Origin: an uncultured bacterium
Lineage (GTDB): Bacteria > Bacillota > Clostridia > Oscillospirales > CAG-272
DNA: 64,000 nt
Assembly (NCBI GenBank): GCA_945920215.1
Contig: CAMEJM010000004.1
Location: 50,506-114,505 of the forward strand
Direction: 5' to 3'
Position 1 is the stretch's first letter, and every line of letters begins with the position of its first letter. Position numbers and translations under genes: made by a program. Below the pieces are notes generated by a model. The model had not been told where the DNA came from. It saw nothing but the letters and a program-made list of their open reading frames with translations, and did no database searches. This document shows positions 28,785 through 39,155 of this stretch, piece after piece.

Positions 28785-30155
28785 TTGAAATCAACCAAAA
28801 AAAAGGCAACCGTAACAGGGCTTCCCACGGCTGATGAGTTGCGTGCCGCCCTGCACGCCAATCAAGACACTCCTGCGCGCCGCGCAATAGCCGCGTTGTT
28901 TGACGCGGACACCTTTGTCGAAACCGCGGCTTATACCAAACGCTCTTTCAACGATTACGTATCCGTTGACAAGGACGCAGAGTTTGAAGGGGTCATCACC
29001 GGCTACGGTGCCATCAACGGGAAACTTGTCTTTGCCTTTGCGCAGGACGAAACCCGCATGAAGGGGGCTATCGACGCCAATCACGCCAAGAAAATTGCCG
29101 CATTGTATGACCTTGCACTGAAAAAAGGTGCGCCCGTCATCGGTGTTTTTGCGTCCTCCGGCGCTTTTGTAGAGGAGGGGGTCACTGCCCTTGCGGCATA
29201 CGGTCGCCTCTTGAAGACCGTAACCGACGCGTCCGATGAAATCAGTCAGATTGCTTATATTATCGGCACCTGCACCGGCACTGCGGCGGCGCTTGCTTCT
29301 TCCTTTGATTTTACCGTTGCTTCCGATAAAGCAACTTTCTACGTGGCAAACCCGGAGCTTGGCGGCAAACAGTGCGAAAGTGATGCTTTCTGCTTCCGCG
29401 GTGCGGAAAACGCCTGCTGCGACTACATCCGCAATCTGATTGGATTCCTGCCGGACGGTGATATGGACTATGTGGAGAATGCAACCGACGATCTCAACCG
29501 TCGCCTTGACGGCGTGACCGTAAGCGGCGACGCGCACGACCTGATTTCCGCAATTGCCGACAACGGCGTCTATACCGAGCTGTTCGCCGATTACGGAACA
29601 TCTGCGGTTGTCGCGCTGACAACCGTTGCAGGCGTCAAATGCGGCGTTGTAGCAAACTCCTATGCAGTGAACGAGGGACGAATTTCCAAGGACGCCGCTT
29701 ATAAAATGGTGGATTTCCTCCGGATATGCGATTGCTATTCCCTTCCCGTTGTGACTCTGACCGATTCCAACGGTCTTGACGCGGATATTTCCGTCGATGC
29801 CGTGAAAGCCTTGGCATACGGATACACGCAGCTTGACGTTCCGCAGGTTACAGTGATCTGCGGCCATGCAATCGGCGCCGCGTTTACTCTTATGGGTTCC
29901 AAGAGCCTTGGTGCCGAACTGACATACACACTGGAAAACGCTGAGATCGGCGTTCTGCCTGCCGATGCCTCGGTGGCTTTCGCATGGAATGACGACATTA
30001 CGACTGACGTCACCCGTGAGGAGCTGGAAGCCAAGTGGCGTGCCTCCGTTTCTACTGCTGCCGCCGCTGCCGCGACAGGTGAAGTGGATGACATCATTCC
30101 CGTGTCCGAGTTGCGGGCGCGGATCGCCTCCGCCCTGCTGATGCTGTCTTGCTGA
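28785..30155 (+). CDS. Divergent carboxyltransferase (MmdA/AccD-A superfamily), start uncertain (TTG)
   Basis: SSGAFVEEGVTALAAYG and LTTVAGVKCGVVANSYAV resemble biotin-dependent carboxyltransferase halves; operon with oadG, BCCP, oadB, oadA. Confidence 0.75.
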   Translation: MKSTKKKATVTGLPTADELRAALHANQDTPARRAIAALFDADTFVETAAYTKRSFNDYVSVDKDAEFEGVITGYGAINGKLVFAFAQDETRMKGAIDANHAKKIAALYDLALKKGAPVIGVFASSGAFVEEGVTALAAYGRLLKTVTDASDEISQIAYIIGTCTGTAAALASSFDFTVASDKATFYVANPELGGKQCESDAFCFRGAENACCDYIRNLIGFLPDGDMDYVENATDDLNRRLDGVTVSGDAHDLISAIADNGVYTELFADYGTSAVVALTTVAGVKCGVVANSYAVNEGRISKDAAYKMVDFLRICDCYSLPVVTLTDSNGLDADISVDAVKALAYGYTQLDVPQVTVICGHAIGAAFTLMGSKSLGAELTYTLENAEIGVLPADASVAFAWNDDITTDVTREELEAKWRASVSTAAAAAATGEVDDIIPVSELRARIASALLMLSC

Positions 30156-30166
30156 GGAGGCGTACA

Positions 30167-30538
30167 ATGCAGTTTTTACTTGATACTTCCGCCCGTTTCG
30201 GTGAGGAGGGCGGTTATCAGACCATCGGCGACGTTTTCAAGAACGGCGGTCCGACTTTCCTGGTCGGGATTCTCGTTATCTTTGCGGTTCTATCGATTAT
30301 TTGGGGAGTGATTGAGCTTTTCCATTTTTGCAGCTACACGCTCCCGCAGAAGATCAATAAAAAACATCACCCTGCCCCTGCTTTCACACCCCTGCCCGTC
30401 CGGATTGCCGCCGCGGATAAACCGGACAGCGAGGAAGACAGTGAGGAAATCGTAGCGGTGATTGCAGCCGCCATTGAAGCAGCCAAAGTCGAAAAACCGT
30501 CAGGCGAATTCAGAGTTGTCTCATTCAGAAGAAAATAA
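30167..30538 (+). CDS. Small membrane subunit (OadG-like) of Na+-translocating decarboxylase
   Basis: Single TM (LVGILVIFAVLSIIWGVIELFHF), charged tail; operon position. Confidence 0.75.
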   Translation: MQFLLDTSARFGEEGGYQTIGDVFKNGGPTFLVGILVIFAVLSIIWGVIELFHFCSYTLPQKINKKHHPAPAFTPLPVRIAAADKPDSEEDSEEIVAVIAAAIEAAKVEKPSGEFRVVSFRRK

Positions 30539-30557
30539 GGAAAGAAGGTATACAGCC

Positions 30558-30932
30558 ATGAAGAAATATAATATTACCGTGAACGGTCATCTCTATGAAG
30601 TTGAAGTTGAGGAAGTCGCGGCGAACGCAGCGGCAACCGCAACCGCTCCCGCCTCTGCACCGGCGCCGAAAGCCGCAGCCCCGAAAGCGGAGGCTCCCAA
30701 AGCAACCGCCGCGGCAGGTACCACTCCCGTTTCCGCTCCGATGCCCGGCACCATTTTGGATGTTAAAACGACCGTTGGCGCATCCGTAAAGCGCGGAGAC
30801 GTTCTGTTCATTCTGGAAGCAATGAAGATGGAAAACGAGATTCCCGCTCCCTGTGACGGTGTTGTAGCCTCCATTAATGTTGCAAAGGGTGCCTCGGTTG
30901 CCACGAACGATCTGCTTGCCGCTTTGAAATGA
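30558..30932 (+). CDS. Biotin carboxyl carrier protein (decarboxylase gamma subunit)
   Basis: Ala/Pro linker and ILEAMKMENEIPAPCDG biotinylation motif. Confidence 0.95.
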   Translation: MKKYNITVNGHLYEVEVEEVAANAAATATAPASAPAPKAAAPKAEAPKATAAAGTTPVSAPMPGTILDVKTTVGASVKRGDVLFILEAMKMENEIPAPCDGVVASINVAKGASVATNDLLAALK

Positions 30933-30946
30933 GGGGCACTTGACCT

Positions 30947-32167
30947 ATGACCGTAATTAAAGATGCTATTCTCAATTTCTTGCAAAAGACGGGGATTGCT
31001 CAACTGTTTTCCCAGGGAGACTGGTGGAAAACGCTGGTGATGTATCTGATTATCGGTGTGCTGATGTATCTCGCCATCGTCAAGAAATTTGAGCCTTTGC
31101 TTTTGCTTCCGATCGCGTTCGGAATGCTCCTTGCAAACCTGCCGGGCGCCAACCTCTTCCATATGGATTGGTTTATCGACGGCGTTCCTGTCGGTCAGGA
31201 CGGCGCGCTGTCCACGAAGCTTTCCGACGTCGTGGTATACGTATTCGGCAACGGTGGGCTGATTGACCTGATTTACCTCGGCGTAAAACTGGGGATCTAC
31301 CCGTCTTTGATTTTCCTCGGCATCGGCGCCATGACAGACTTCTCTCCCCTGATTGCTAATCCGAAGAGTCTGCTTTTGGGTGCATCCGCACAGCTCGGCG
31401 TTTTCGTCGCGTTCTTCTTTGCGCTGTTCTATTTCTCTCCCGAGGAAGCGGCAGCCATCGGTATCATCGGCGGCGCGGACGGACCGACTGCGATTCTTGT
31501 CACAAAGATTCTGGCGCCTCATCTTCTGGGTGCCATCGCCATTGCGGCATACAGCTACATGGCGCTGATTCCCATGATTCAGCCCCCGCTGATGCGCCTT
31601 CTGACCACCAAAAAAGAACGCGCCATCAAAATGGGCAACCTGCGCCCCGTCTCCAAAATGGAGAAAATCGTTTTCCCGATTCTGGTGACTCTTGTAGTCA
31701 TTTTGATCGTGCCGGACGCGGCTCCTCTTGTCGGTTTCTTAATGCTCGGAAACCTCTTTAACGTTGCCGGCGTCACTGACAGACTTTCCAAGACTGCGCA
31801 GAATGAACTCATCAATATCGTAACTATTTTCCTCGGCGTCTCTGTTGGCGCAACCGCCTCCGCCGCCAACTTCTTAAAGCCCAGTACCCTGTTGATCATC
31901 GGACTCGGCTTGATTGCTTTCTGCATTTCGACCATGGGCGGTCTGCTCGGCGGCAAGTTGATGTGCGTGCTCACACACGGCAAAATCAACCCCTTGATCG
32001 GATCTGCCGGCGTGTCGGCTGTTCCTATGGCAGCCCGCGTTGCCCAGGATGTCGGACGTAAGGAAGACCCCACAAACTTTCTTCTCATGCACGCAATGGG
32101 TCCGAACGTGGCAGGCGTGATTGGCTCTGCCGTTGCCGCAGGTCTCTTGCTCAGCTGGTTTGCTTAA
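30947..32167 (+). CDS. oadB: Na+-translocating decarboxylase beta subunit (OadB/MmdB family)
   Basis: IFLGIGAMTDFSPLIANPKSLLLGASAQLG, IIGGADGPTAILV, GSAGVSAVPMAARVAQ. Confidence 0.94.
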   Translation: MTVIKDAILNFLQKTGIAQLFSQGDWWKTLVMYLIIGVLMYLAIVKKFEPLLLLPIAFGMLLANLPGANLFHMDWFIDGVPVGQDGALSTKLSDVVVYVFGNGGLIDLIYLGVKLGIYPSLIFLGIGAMTDFSPLIANPKSLLLGASAQLGVFVAFFFALFYFSPEEAAAIGIIGGADGPTAILVTKILAPHLLGAIAIAAYSYMALIPMIQPPLMRLLTTKKERAIKMGNLRPVSKMEKIVFPILVTLVVILIVPDAAPLVGFLMLGNLFNVAGVTDRLSKTAQNELINIVTIFLGVSVGATASAANFLKPSTLLIIGLGLIAFCISTMGGLLGGKLMCVLTHGKINPLIGSAGVSAVPMAARVAQDVGRKEDPTNFLLMHAMGPNVAGVIGSAVAAGLLLSWFA

Positions 32168-32188
32168 GCAAAACGGAAAGGATTGAAT

Positions 32189-33589
32189 ATGTCAAAAGTA
32201 CTGATTACCGAAACCGTGTTGCGCGACGCACATCAATCGCTTGCCGCAACGCGTATGACTACCGAAGAAATGCTCCCTATCCTTGATGAAATGGATAAGG
32301 TGGGCTACAACGCATTGGAAGCATGGGGCGGCGCCACCTTTGATTCCTGCCTGCGCTTCCTGCACGAGGATCCCTGGCAGCGCCTGCGCGTCATCCGCGA
32401 CCATGTGAAGAACACAAAACTTCAGATGCTCTTCCGCGGTCAGAATATCCTTGGCTACCGTCACTATGCGGATGATGTCGTGGAATATTTTGTACAGAAG
32501 TCGATTGCAAACGGCATTGACATTATCCGTATTTTCGACGCGCTCAATGACGCCCGCAACCTTGAAACCGCAATCCGCGCCACCATCAAGGAGGGCGGGC
32601 ACGTACAAGCCGCCATCTCCTATACCACTTCCCCCTTCCACTCCAACAAGCAGTTTGCGCAGTATGCCAAGCAGCTTGAGGAAATGGGCGCAAACTCTAT
32701 CTGCATCAAGGATATGGCAGGTCTGTTAACGCCTTACGACGCCTACGATCTTGTCAAGACTCTGAAGAGCACCGTTAAGATTCCGATTGAGCTTCACACG
32801 CACTACACCAGCGGGCTTGCCTCCATGACCGCACTCAAAGCCATTGAAGCAGGCGTTGATATTGTCGATACCGCTATTTCTCCTCTTGCGATGGGTACCT
32901 CCCAGCCTCCCACGGAGTCCCTGGTGGCAACTCTCCAAGGAACCGAGTACGATACCGGACTGGATCTCAAACAACTCGATAAGGTCTGCACATTCTTTAC
33001 CAAGATTCGTGAGAAATATCTTGCGAGCGGTCTGATTGACCCGAAAGTCCTCTCTGTAAACGTCAACGCTCTGATGTACCAGGTCCCCGGCGGAATGCTC
33101 TCCAACCTGATTTCTCAGTTGAAGCTCGCAGGCAAATCCGACAAACTGCAAGAAGTGCTGGAAGAAGTTCCGCGCGTCCGTGCAGACGCCGGTTACCCTC
33201 CGCTTGTCACTCCTTCCTCTCAGATCGTCGGCACGCAGGCCGTCAACAATGTTCTCTTTAACGAGAATGGACGCTACACCCGCGTGACAAAGGAATTCCG
33301 CGGCTTGATTCGCGGTGAATACGGTCGCACTCCCGCGCCGATTGACCCTGCTTTCCGCAAACAGATTCTCGGCGATCTTGAGCCGATTGACTACCGCCCC
33401 GCAGATGATCTGAAGCCTGAGCTTGCCACCCTGCGTGAAAAGGTTGCCCCCTATGCGGAACAGGAAGAAGACGTACTCTCCCTTGCTCTCTTTGAGCAGG
33501 TTGCCGTAAAATTCTTTGAGGAACGCAAGCGTAAAAAATACGGCATCGACGCCAATTCCGATCCCGCGCTGGGAATCCATACCGTCTGA
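32189..33589 (+). CDS. oadA: Oxaloacetate decarboxylase alpha / pyruvate carboxylase subunit B
   Basis: TETVLRDAHQSLAATRM, GGATFDSCLRFLHEDPW, LFRGQNILGYRHY, IKDMAGLLTPY, ELHTHYTSG. Confidence 0.95.
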   Translation: MSKVLITETVLRDAHQSLAATRMTTEEMLPILDEMDKVGYNALEAWGGATFDSCLRFLHEDPWQRLRVIRDHVKNTKLQMLFRGQNILGYRHYADDVVEYFVQKSIANGIDIIRIFDALNDARNLETAIRATIKEGGHVQAAISYTTSPFHSNKQFAQYAKQLEEMGANSICIKDMAGLLTPYDAYDLVKTLKSTVKIPIELHTHYTSGLASMTALKAIEAGVDIVDTAISPLAMGTSQPPTESLVATLQGTEYDTGLDLKQLDKVCTFFTKIREKYLASGLIDPKVLSVNVNALMYQVPGGMLSNLISQLKLAGKSDKLQEVLEEVPRVRADAGYPPLVTPSSQIVGTQAVNNVLFNENGRYTRVTKEFRGLIRGEYGRTPAPIDPAFRKQILGDLEPIDYRPADDLKPELATLREKVAPYAEQEEDVLSLALFEQVAVKFFEERKRKKYGIDANSDPALGIHTV

Positions 33590-33653
33590 TACACTATCCC
33601 TTTCTCACGCATCAAAGAGATACCTTTGCTTCTCTTTAACAGAATACAACAAC

Positions 33654-33684
33654 AAACAGCGGAGCCTTTTGAGCTCCGCTGTTT
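33654..33684. terminator. Bidirectional-looking terminator between oadA and ftsH
   Basis: AAACAGCGGAGC-CTTTTGA-GCTCCGCTGTTTT. Confidence 0.85.
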
Positions 33685-33693
33685 TCATCAATA

Positions 33694-33726
33694 GCGCCCG
33701 GCAGATAACTGCCGGGCGCCCGTTTT
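33694..33726. terminator. Second adjacent GC-rich hairpin
   Basis: GCGCCCGGCAG-ATAA-CTGCCGGGCGC then ccgTTTT. Confidence 0.75.
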
Positions 33727-33758
33727 ATGCAGTGAATCGGATACGGGAATCTAAGAGA

Positions 33759-35846
33759 TCAGTGTCCGACATACCCGCCGCCGTTGCCGTTATTCATAGG
33801 CGGCTGACCGTAAGGAGAATTGTAGTAGCCGGGATTGTTCTGCGCACGGCGCATTCTCTCCTCTTCTTCCGCACGGCGCCGAGCTTCTTCCTCTGCCGCT
33901 GCGCGCTCATTTGCTTCACGCATTTCGCGCTCTTTCTTTTCCCTCATTGCTTCCAGGTCTTCCATGGAAGCGGCGTCGTCCATCAACGCATTGAACAAGT
34001 CTGCGTCCATGACCTCGTATTTCAAGAGGTACTCAGCCACCGCGTGGAGCTTATCGATATTGGCTTTCAGAAGAGCTTCCGCAGTCGCGTATGCTTCGTC
34101 AATGATCTTCTTGATTTCACGGTCAATTTTAGCCGCGGTCTCCTCGGAATAGTCTTTATCGGTATTGAAATCGCGTCCGAGGAACACCTCGTCTCCGGAA
34201 TGCTCTCCTGCCAGACATACGGTACCGAGCTCATCGCTCATACCATATACAGTCACCATCTTGCGGGCAATCTTGGTTGCCTGACGGATATCCTGGGAAG
34301 CGCCGCCGGTGTAATCGTCAAAGATCAGTTTTTCGGCAATTCTGCCGCCGAGAGTCATGGCAATCTGACCTTCCAGCACTTTCTTGTATTCGCTGTACTG
34401 GTCAACCTGCGGCGGCGTAAGGGTGTACCCGAGAGCGCCCTTAGAGGACGGAATAATCGAAATTCGTGTCACGGGGTCAAGTCCGGGGATAAGATGCGCC
34501 AGAATGGCATGACCGGCTTCATGGTATGCCGTGTTCTTGCGGTCGCGCTCATTCATGACCTTGTTCTTCTTCTCGGTACCAACAAGGATCTTTAAGGTGG
34601 ATTCCTCAATTTCCGTCATGCCGATGAGAGACTTGTTGCGGCGCGCAGTCAGAAGTGCCGCTTCATTGAGCAGGTTGGCAAGATCCGCGCCGGTGAATCC
34701 AACGGTGGTCTGCGCAATCTTATGCAAATCAACGTCGCTGCCGAGCGGCTTCTTTGCGGAGTGCACATGGAGAATATCTTCTCTGCCCTTGAGATCGGGA
34801 TAATTGACGGTAATCTGTCTGTCAAAACGACCGGGGCGCAGAAGTGCCGGGTCAAGAATATCGGGGCGGTTGGTGGCAGCCATGACAATCACGCCTTCGT
34901 GATTGCCGAAGCCATCCATTTCCACAAGCAGCTGGTTCAGGGTCTGCTCACGTTCATCGTGACCGCCGCCGAGACCCGCGCCTCTGTGGCGACCGACTGC
35001 GTCAATCTCATCAATGAAGATAATGGATGCAGGATTTTTCCGTGCGGTTTCAAACAAATCTCTGACGCGGGACGCGCCGACGCCGACATACATCTCCACG
35101 AAGTCGGAACCGGAAATGGAGTAGAACGGAACGCCCGCCTCCCCTGCAACTGCTTTTGCAAGCAAGGTCTTACCGGTACCGGGAGGGCCGACAAGCAGCA
35201 CGCCGCGCGGAATACGCGCGCCGAGACGTGTGAATTTCTGCGGATTGCGCAAGAATTCCACAACCTCTTTCAACTCTTCCTTTTCTTCATCTGCCCCCGC
35301 CACGTCGCAGAAGCGCACAGGATTCTTCTCGTTCGAGCCGAGTTTCACCTTGGCGTGCGAGAAGCCGCCCATTTTGCCTGCCTTGCTTGCTTGGCTCATC
35401 ATGATAATATAGAACACCACAATGAGAACGATGACGATGATATAAGGCAGATACGTCAGGAATGCAGACGTCTGCTTGGGCTGCTGATAGTTATAGGTTT
35501 TCAGTACATTATCCGTCGTGTTATGCAGCTGCATTTGGGCAAGTTCGTCGATGGTTTCCAGCTGTTTGTCATAGGCAAAACGGTATTTGAGAGTGTCGGT
35601 CTTATAGGTGCCGTCAGAGTTGCGGACGAGATTGCCCGCCTCGTCTTTGACGCGGTAGGTCAGAGTCATATTGGCGTCTGTATCGATCTCCAGCGCCTCC
35701 ACCCTGTTTTCCTCGAGCAGTTTGATAATGTCGCTGTAAACGACCTCTTCCTCTTTTTTGCCCATATTGCTCAGCACCAGAGCGCCGAGAACAAAGCAGA
35801 AAATCAGAATCAAAAAGAAGATGATGTTTTTGACATTCGCTTTCAT
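33759..35846 (-). CDS. ftsH: ATP-dependent zinc metalloprotease FtsH
   Basis: [21 protein letters not shown] region, HEAGHAI zinc motif, two N-terminal TMs; Gly/Asn/Pro tail. Confidence 0.97.
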   Translation of the reverse strand: MKANVKNIIFFLILIFCFVLGALVLSNMGKKEEEVVYSDIIKLLEENRVEALEIDTDANMTLTYRVKDEAGNLVRNSDGTYKTDTLKYRFAYDKQLETIDELAQMQLHNTTDNVLKTYNYQQPKQTSAFLTYLPYIIVIVLIVVFYIIMMSQASKAGKMGGFSHAKVKLGSNEKNPVRFCDVAGADEEKEELKEVVEFLRNPQKFTRLGARIPRGVLLVGPPGTGKTLLAKAVAGEAGVPFYSISGSDFVEMYVGVGASRVRDLFETARKNPASIIFIDEIDAVGRHRGAGLGGGHDEREQTLNQLLVEMDGFGNHEGVIVMAATNRPDILDPALLRPGRFDRQITVNYPDLKGREDILHVHSAKKPLGSDVDLHKIAQTTVGFTGADLANLLNEAALLTARRNKSLIGMTEIEESTLKILVGTEKKNKVMNERDRKNTAYHEAGHAILAHLIPGLDPVTRISIIPSSKGALGYTLTPPQVDQYSEYKKVLEGQIAMTLGGRIAEKLIFDDYTGGASQDIRQATKIARKMVTVYGMSDELGTVCLAGEHSGDEVFLGRDFNTDKDYSEETAAKIDREIKKIIDEAYATAEALLKANIDKLHAVAEYLLKYEVMDADLFNALMDDAASMEDLEAMREKKEREMREANERAAAEEEARRRAEEEERMRRAQNNPGYYNSPYGQPPMNNGNGGGYVGH

Positions 35847-35891
35847 GTATATAGCAACCGAACCTTTCTGATTGAAAAACTGTATCTGCGT

Positions 35892-36434
35892 TTATTTCTG
35901 ATATACCTCAGGCTTCAACACGCCGATGTACGGCAATGCACGGAATTTCTCATCATAGTCAAGACCGTAACCTACCACAAATTCGTCGGGAATTATCTTC
36001 CCCACAAAGTCGGCGTTATAGTCAACCACACGGCGGCTCGGTTTGTCGAGCAACGTGCAGGTTTTCACGCTCTTGGCTCCTTTCAGCTTTAAGTACTCCA
36101 CCAGATGTGCCAGCGTGCGCCCACTGTCGATAATATCCTCAACAATCAATATGTCGCAATCCTGAATATCTTTCCTTTGGATATCCAAATGAATATTGAT
36201 ATTTCCGGAGGAGGTAGTACCTCCTCCGTAAGAGGATACTTTCATAAAGTCGATTTCCACGGGGATACGGATTTTCTTCATCAAATCCCCCATGAACACA
36301 ACCGAGCCTTTCAGAATGGCAAGTAGCAACAGATGTTTTCCCTCATAGGCACGGTCAATTTCACCGGCAATACGCGAAACAATGTGCTGGATTTCCGCCT
36401 CGGTTACAAGCTTCCTTTCAATTTCCTTGATCAC
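35892..36434 (-). CDS. hpt: Hypoxanthine phosphoribosyltransferase
   Basis: LLLAILKGSVVFMGDL, ILIVEDIIDSGRTL; GTG start after GGAGG. Confidence 0.94.
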   Translation of the reverse strand: MIKEIERKLVTEAEIQHIVSRIAGEIDRAYEGKHLLLLAILKGSVVFMGDLMKKIRIPVEIDFMKVSSYGGGTTSSGNINIHLDIQRKDIQDCDILIVEDIIDSGRTLAHLVEYLKLKGAKSVKTCTLLDKPSRRVVDYNADFVGKIIPDEFVVGYGLDYDEKFRALPYIGVLKPEVYQK

Positions 36435-37807
36435 TTTGTTGCCTCCGTCAAATAGCATACATATAATTTTTTACTGTCATCTGTATTTTCGCAATCTCTG
36501 ACCCCGCAGCCGGGCACCCAAAGGATCCCGCTGCTGTCGCACAGGACAGGGATCGTGCGGCGTTGTGCGGGAGAGAGTTTACGGTCGCTGAACAGTTTTT
36601 TCAGCTTTCTTGTCATACCGCCGGAACGATAAGCGTCTCCGTCCCGCTTGGCACGTATGAACCATGTATCAATCATTGTATCAAATATAATGGTAGATTG
36701 TATCAAATTTCTGTAAATATTCATCTGCGGGTATGCGACCGGGCTTGCAGGTTCTTGCGATATGATCAGGCACCCGCCCGTCGGCAACTCGTTTATTCCC
36801 ATGTGAACAGGCGTTACGGGAAACGACGGTTCCTCCGCTCGGTGCACGGCAAAAACAACTTCCCCGTCGCTGACCGTCATTTGCACCCCCGCCGGCAAAG
36901 ACATAGAAGCCCACTTTCGCGGGGAGCGCAGTATCTCAATGGCAGAAATCACCTGTCTGTTTGTCAGCGCGTCGGAGGAGCGCTGTACCTGTTCATACAT
37001 CAGGCGCACCGCACGGCGGGCAAGAGCGGAGGGGGCGGAAGCAAGCACCGCGCGCAATTCCGTGCGTGGCGTTTGTTCCAATAACAGACGCGCCTGCTCT
37101 TGCAGATACGATTCATCTTCCGTCAGCGTTTGTGTCATGCAGGCAATGCTTTTCACTGCTCCCGCATGGAGTGATTCCAATGCGGGCATGACAGAGGCGC
37201 GGATATAGTTACGGGAATAAGCAGGGTCCCGGTTGGAGGAATCCACCACATACGGAATCCCCTTTTCCTTTGCCGCTTCACGGATCTCCTCAGACGTAAC
37301 GGATAAAAACGGTCTTAAATACCGCCCGCGTACAGCGGGAATACCGCACAGTCCCCGCAAAGCTGTGCCCCGCGCTATGCGGAACAGTACGGTTTCAGCG
37401 TTGTCGGTTGCGGTATGCGCCGTGGCGATGTATGCGTCCGGGTATGCTTCGCAATAGGCTTCAAAGCAAGCGTACCGTGCATTGCGCGCAGCGGTTTCCA
37501 TACTCAGTCGTTCTCTCTGCGCCAAAGCGGGGACATCCACACGCCGCATCTCAAACGGCACGCCTGCCCTCGCGCACTCACTGCGGCAGAAGCTCGCGTC
37601 CCTGTCGGCTTCTTCACCTCGGATTCCGTGGTGAATGTGCAGTGCCCGCACCGTTAATGCGTATTGGGAACGCAGTTCCAGCAATCCGTCTAAAAGCGTC
37701 ATGGAATCCGCGCCGCCCGATAGCGCGCAGGTGATCTCGGCGCCTTGCAAACGGTTTTCCGCAAGGAAAACATCAAGGGCGGCGCGTACCCGATCACTTG
37801 CCCGCAT
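36431..37807 (-). CDS. tilS: tRNA(Ile)-lysidine synthase
   Basis: ALSGGADSMTLLDGL PP-loop, HIHHGIRGEEADRDASF, ATAHTATDNAETVLFRIARG. Confidence 0.94.
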   Translation of the reverse strand: MRASDRVRAALDVFLAENRLQGAEITCALSGGADSMTLLDGLLELRSQYALTVRALHIHHGIRGEEADRDASFCRSECARAGVPFEMRRVDVPALAQRERLSMETAARNARYACFEAYCEAYPDAYIATAHTATDNAETVLFRIARGTALRGLCGIPAVRGRYLRPFLSVTSEEIREAAKEKGIPYVVDSSNRDPAYSRNYIRASVMPALESLHAGAVKSIACMTQTLTEDESYLQEQARLLLEQTPRTELRAVLASAPSALARRAVRLMYEQVQRSSDALTNRQVISAIEILRSPRKWASMSLPAGVQMTVSDGEVVFAVHRAEEPSFPVTPVHMGINELPTGGCLIISQEPASPVAYPQMNIYRNLIQSTIIFDTMIDTWFIRAKRDGDAYRSGGMTRKLKKLFSDRKLSPAQRRTIPVLCDSSGILWVPGCGVRDCENTDDSKKLYVCYLTEATK

Positions 37808-39155
37808 TTTGGCTTTCGTTATCCAAGGTGCAGAACTTGGTATATTGCGGAATCCACCCCATCTTTACCGTTCCGACGGAACCGTGCCGGTTCTTTGCCA
37901 CAATGACTTCGGCGGTATTTGCTTCGGTGGCGGACGCGTCGTCCTTGCTCCCCTCGGTATCGTAATAACTGTTGCGGTATAGGAACATGACCATGTCGGC
38001 GTCCTGCTCAATAGAACCGGAATCACGCAGGTCGCTGAGCTGCGGGCGCTTATCGTTTCTTCCCTCGGTACCGCGCGAGAGCTGCGCGCAACAAAGAATC
38101 GGCACGCCGAGTTCCTTTGCCATAATCTTGATACTGCGTGTGATTTCGCTGACTTCCTGCACTCGGTTATCGATCTTACGGCTGGACTGCATCAGACCCA
38201 AATAGTCAATGACCACCAAGCCGAGATTGTTCACGCGGCGCAGTTTTGCCTTCATCTGAATCGGATTGATATTGGAGGTATCGTCAATCAAAACATTGAT
38301 AGAGGAAAGCGACGTAGCGGCAAACGCCAGCCGGCTCCATTCGTCTGGGGTAAGTTCTCCCGTGCGCAGTTTTTGGCTGTCCACCATTGCCTCGCTCGAC
38401 ATCATACGGTTCACCAGCTGCTCCGCAGACATTTCAAGAGAAAAGATACACACCGCTTTCCCGCTGCTCTTTGCAATGTTGGAAGCAACATTCAAGGCAA
38501 ACGCGGTTTTACCCATGCCGGGGCGCGCGCCGACAAGCACAAAGTCCCCCTTGCCGATTTCCACAAGGAAACGGTCAAGAGACGAAAACCCGGTCTGCAC
38601 GCCGTTGTTGATATTGATCTTATTGGAAAGATCCATGTACCCTTTGTAAACAGTCCCGAGCACATCGCGGATATGTCTGAATTCCCGGCTGTCTCGGTTC
38701 TGCGCGATTTCAAAGAAGCGCTGCTCCGCACTGTCCACAACCGAAGCGGCTTCCCCCTCCTCGGCATAAGCCATGGCGGATACGTCGTCGCAGGCGTCGA
38801 TCAAACGCCGCAGCAAGGATTTATCATGGACGATCTTCGCATAATCGCGCACATTGGAAGCAGACGGCACCATGCTTGCAAGCTGCGCCACATACTGCAT
38901 CCCCCCCGCTTCGTCGCGCTTGCCGTTCTGCACAAGCACGTTCGCGACTGTCACGGGGTCAATGGTTTTGCTCTCGGCGTACATATCGACGAGGGCGGCG
39001 TAAATGAGCTTATGCTCCTCAACATAAAAATCGTCCGGCGTCAACATGGAGCCGATTGCTTCGAAGCACTCGCCCGGCTTAATCAGGACAGAACCGATGA
39101 CAGACTGCTCTGCCTCCATGGAGAAAGGCAAGCGCCGCAATACTTCGTTCGCCAT
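37794..39155 (-). CDS. dnaB: Replicative DNA helicase DnaB
   Basis: ARPGMGKTAFALNVA, SLEMSAEQLVNRM, DYLGLMQ, LSDLRDSGSIEQDADMV. Confidence 0.96.
   Translation of the reverse strand: MANEVLRRLPFSMEAEQSVIGSVLIKPGECFEAIGSMLTPDDFYVEEHKLIYAALVDMYAESKTIDPVTVANVLVQNGKRDEAGGMQYVAQLASMVPSASNVRDYAKIVHDKSLLRRLIDACDDVSAMAYAEEGEAASVVDSAEQRFFEIAQNRDSREFRHIRDVLGTVYKGYMDLSNKININNGVQTGFSSLDRFLVEIGKGDFVLVGARPGMGKTAFALNVASNIAKSSGKAVCIFSLEMSAEQLVNRMMSSEAMVDSQKLRTGELTPDEWSRLAFAATSLSSINVLIDDTSNINPIQMKAKLRRVNNLGLVVIDYLGLMQSSRKIDNRVQEVSEITRSIKIMAKELGVPILCCAQLSRGTEGRNDKRPQLSDLRDSGSIEQDADMVMFLYRNSYYDTEGSKDDASATEANTAEVIVAKNRHGSVGTVKMGWIPQYTKFCTLDNESQNAGK

Noticed and set aside
28791-30167. 458-aa minus-strand ORF opposite the carboxyltransferase
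   Set aside because: Antisense shadow; the plus-strand frame fits the operon and has superfamily motifs.
30595-30720. Repetitive GC-rich segment (Ala/Pro codons) that could look like a tandem repeat
   Set aside because: It is the flexible Ala-Pro linker of the biotin carrier protein.
33516-34595. 359-aa plus-strand ORF running from oadA into antisense ftsH
   Set aside because: Overlaps two well-supported genes and two terminators; not credible.
34722-36092. 456-aa plus-strand ORF antisense to ftsH and hpt
   Set aside because: Crosses two confident genes; no motif.
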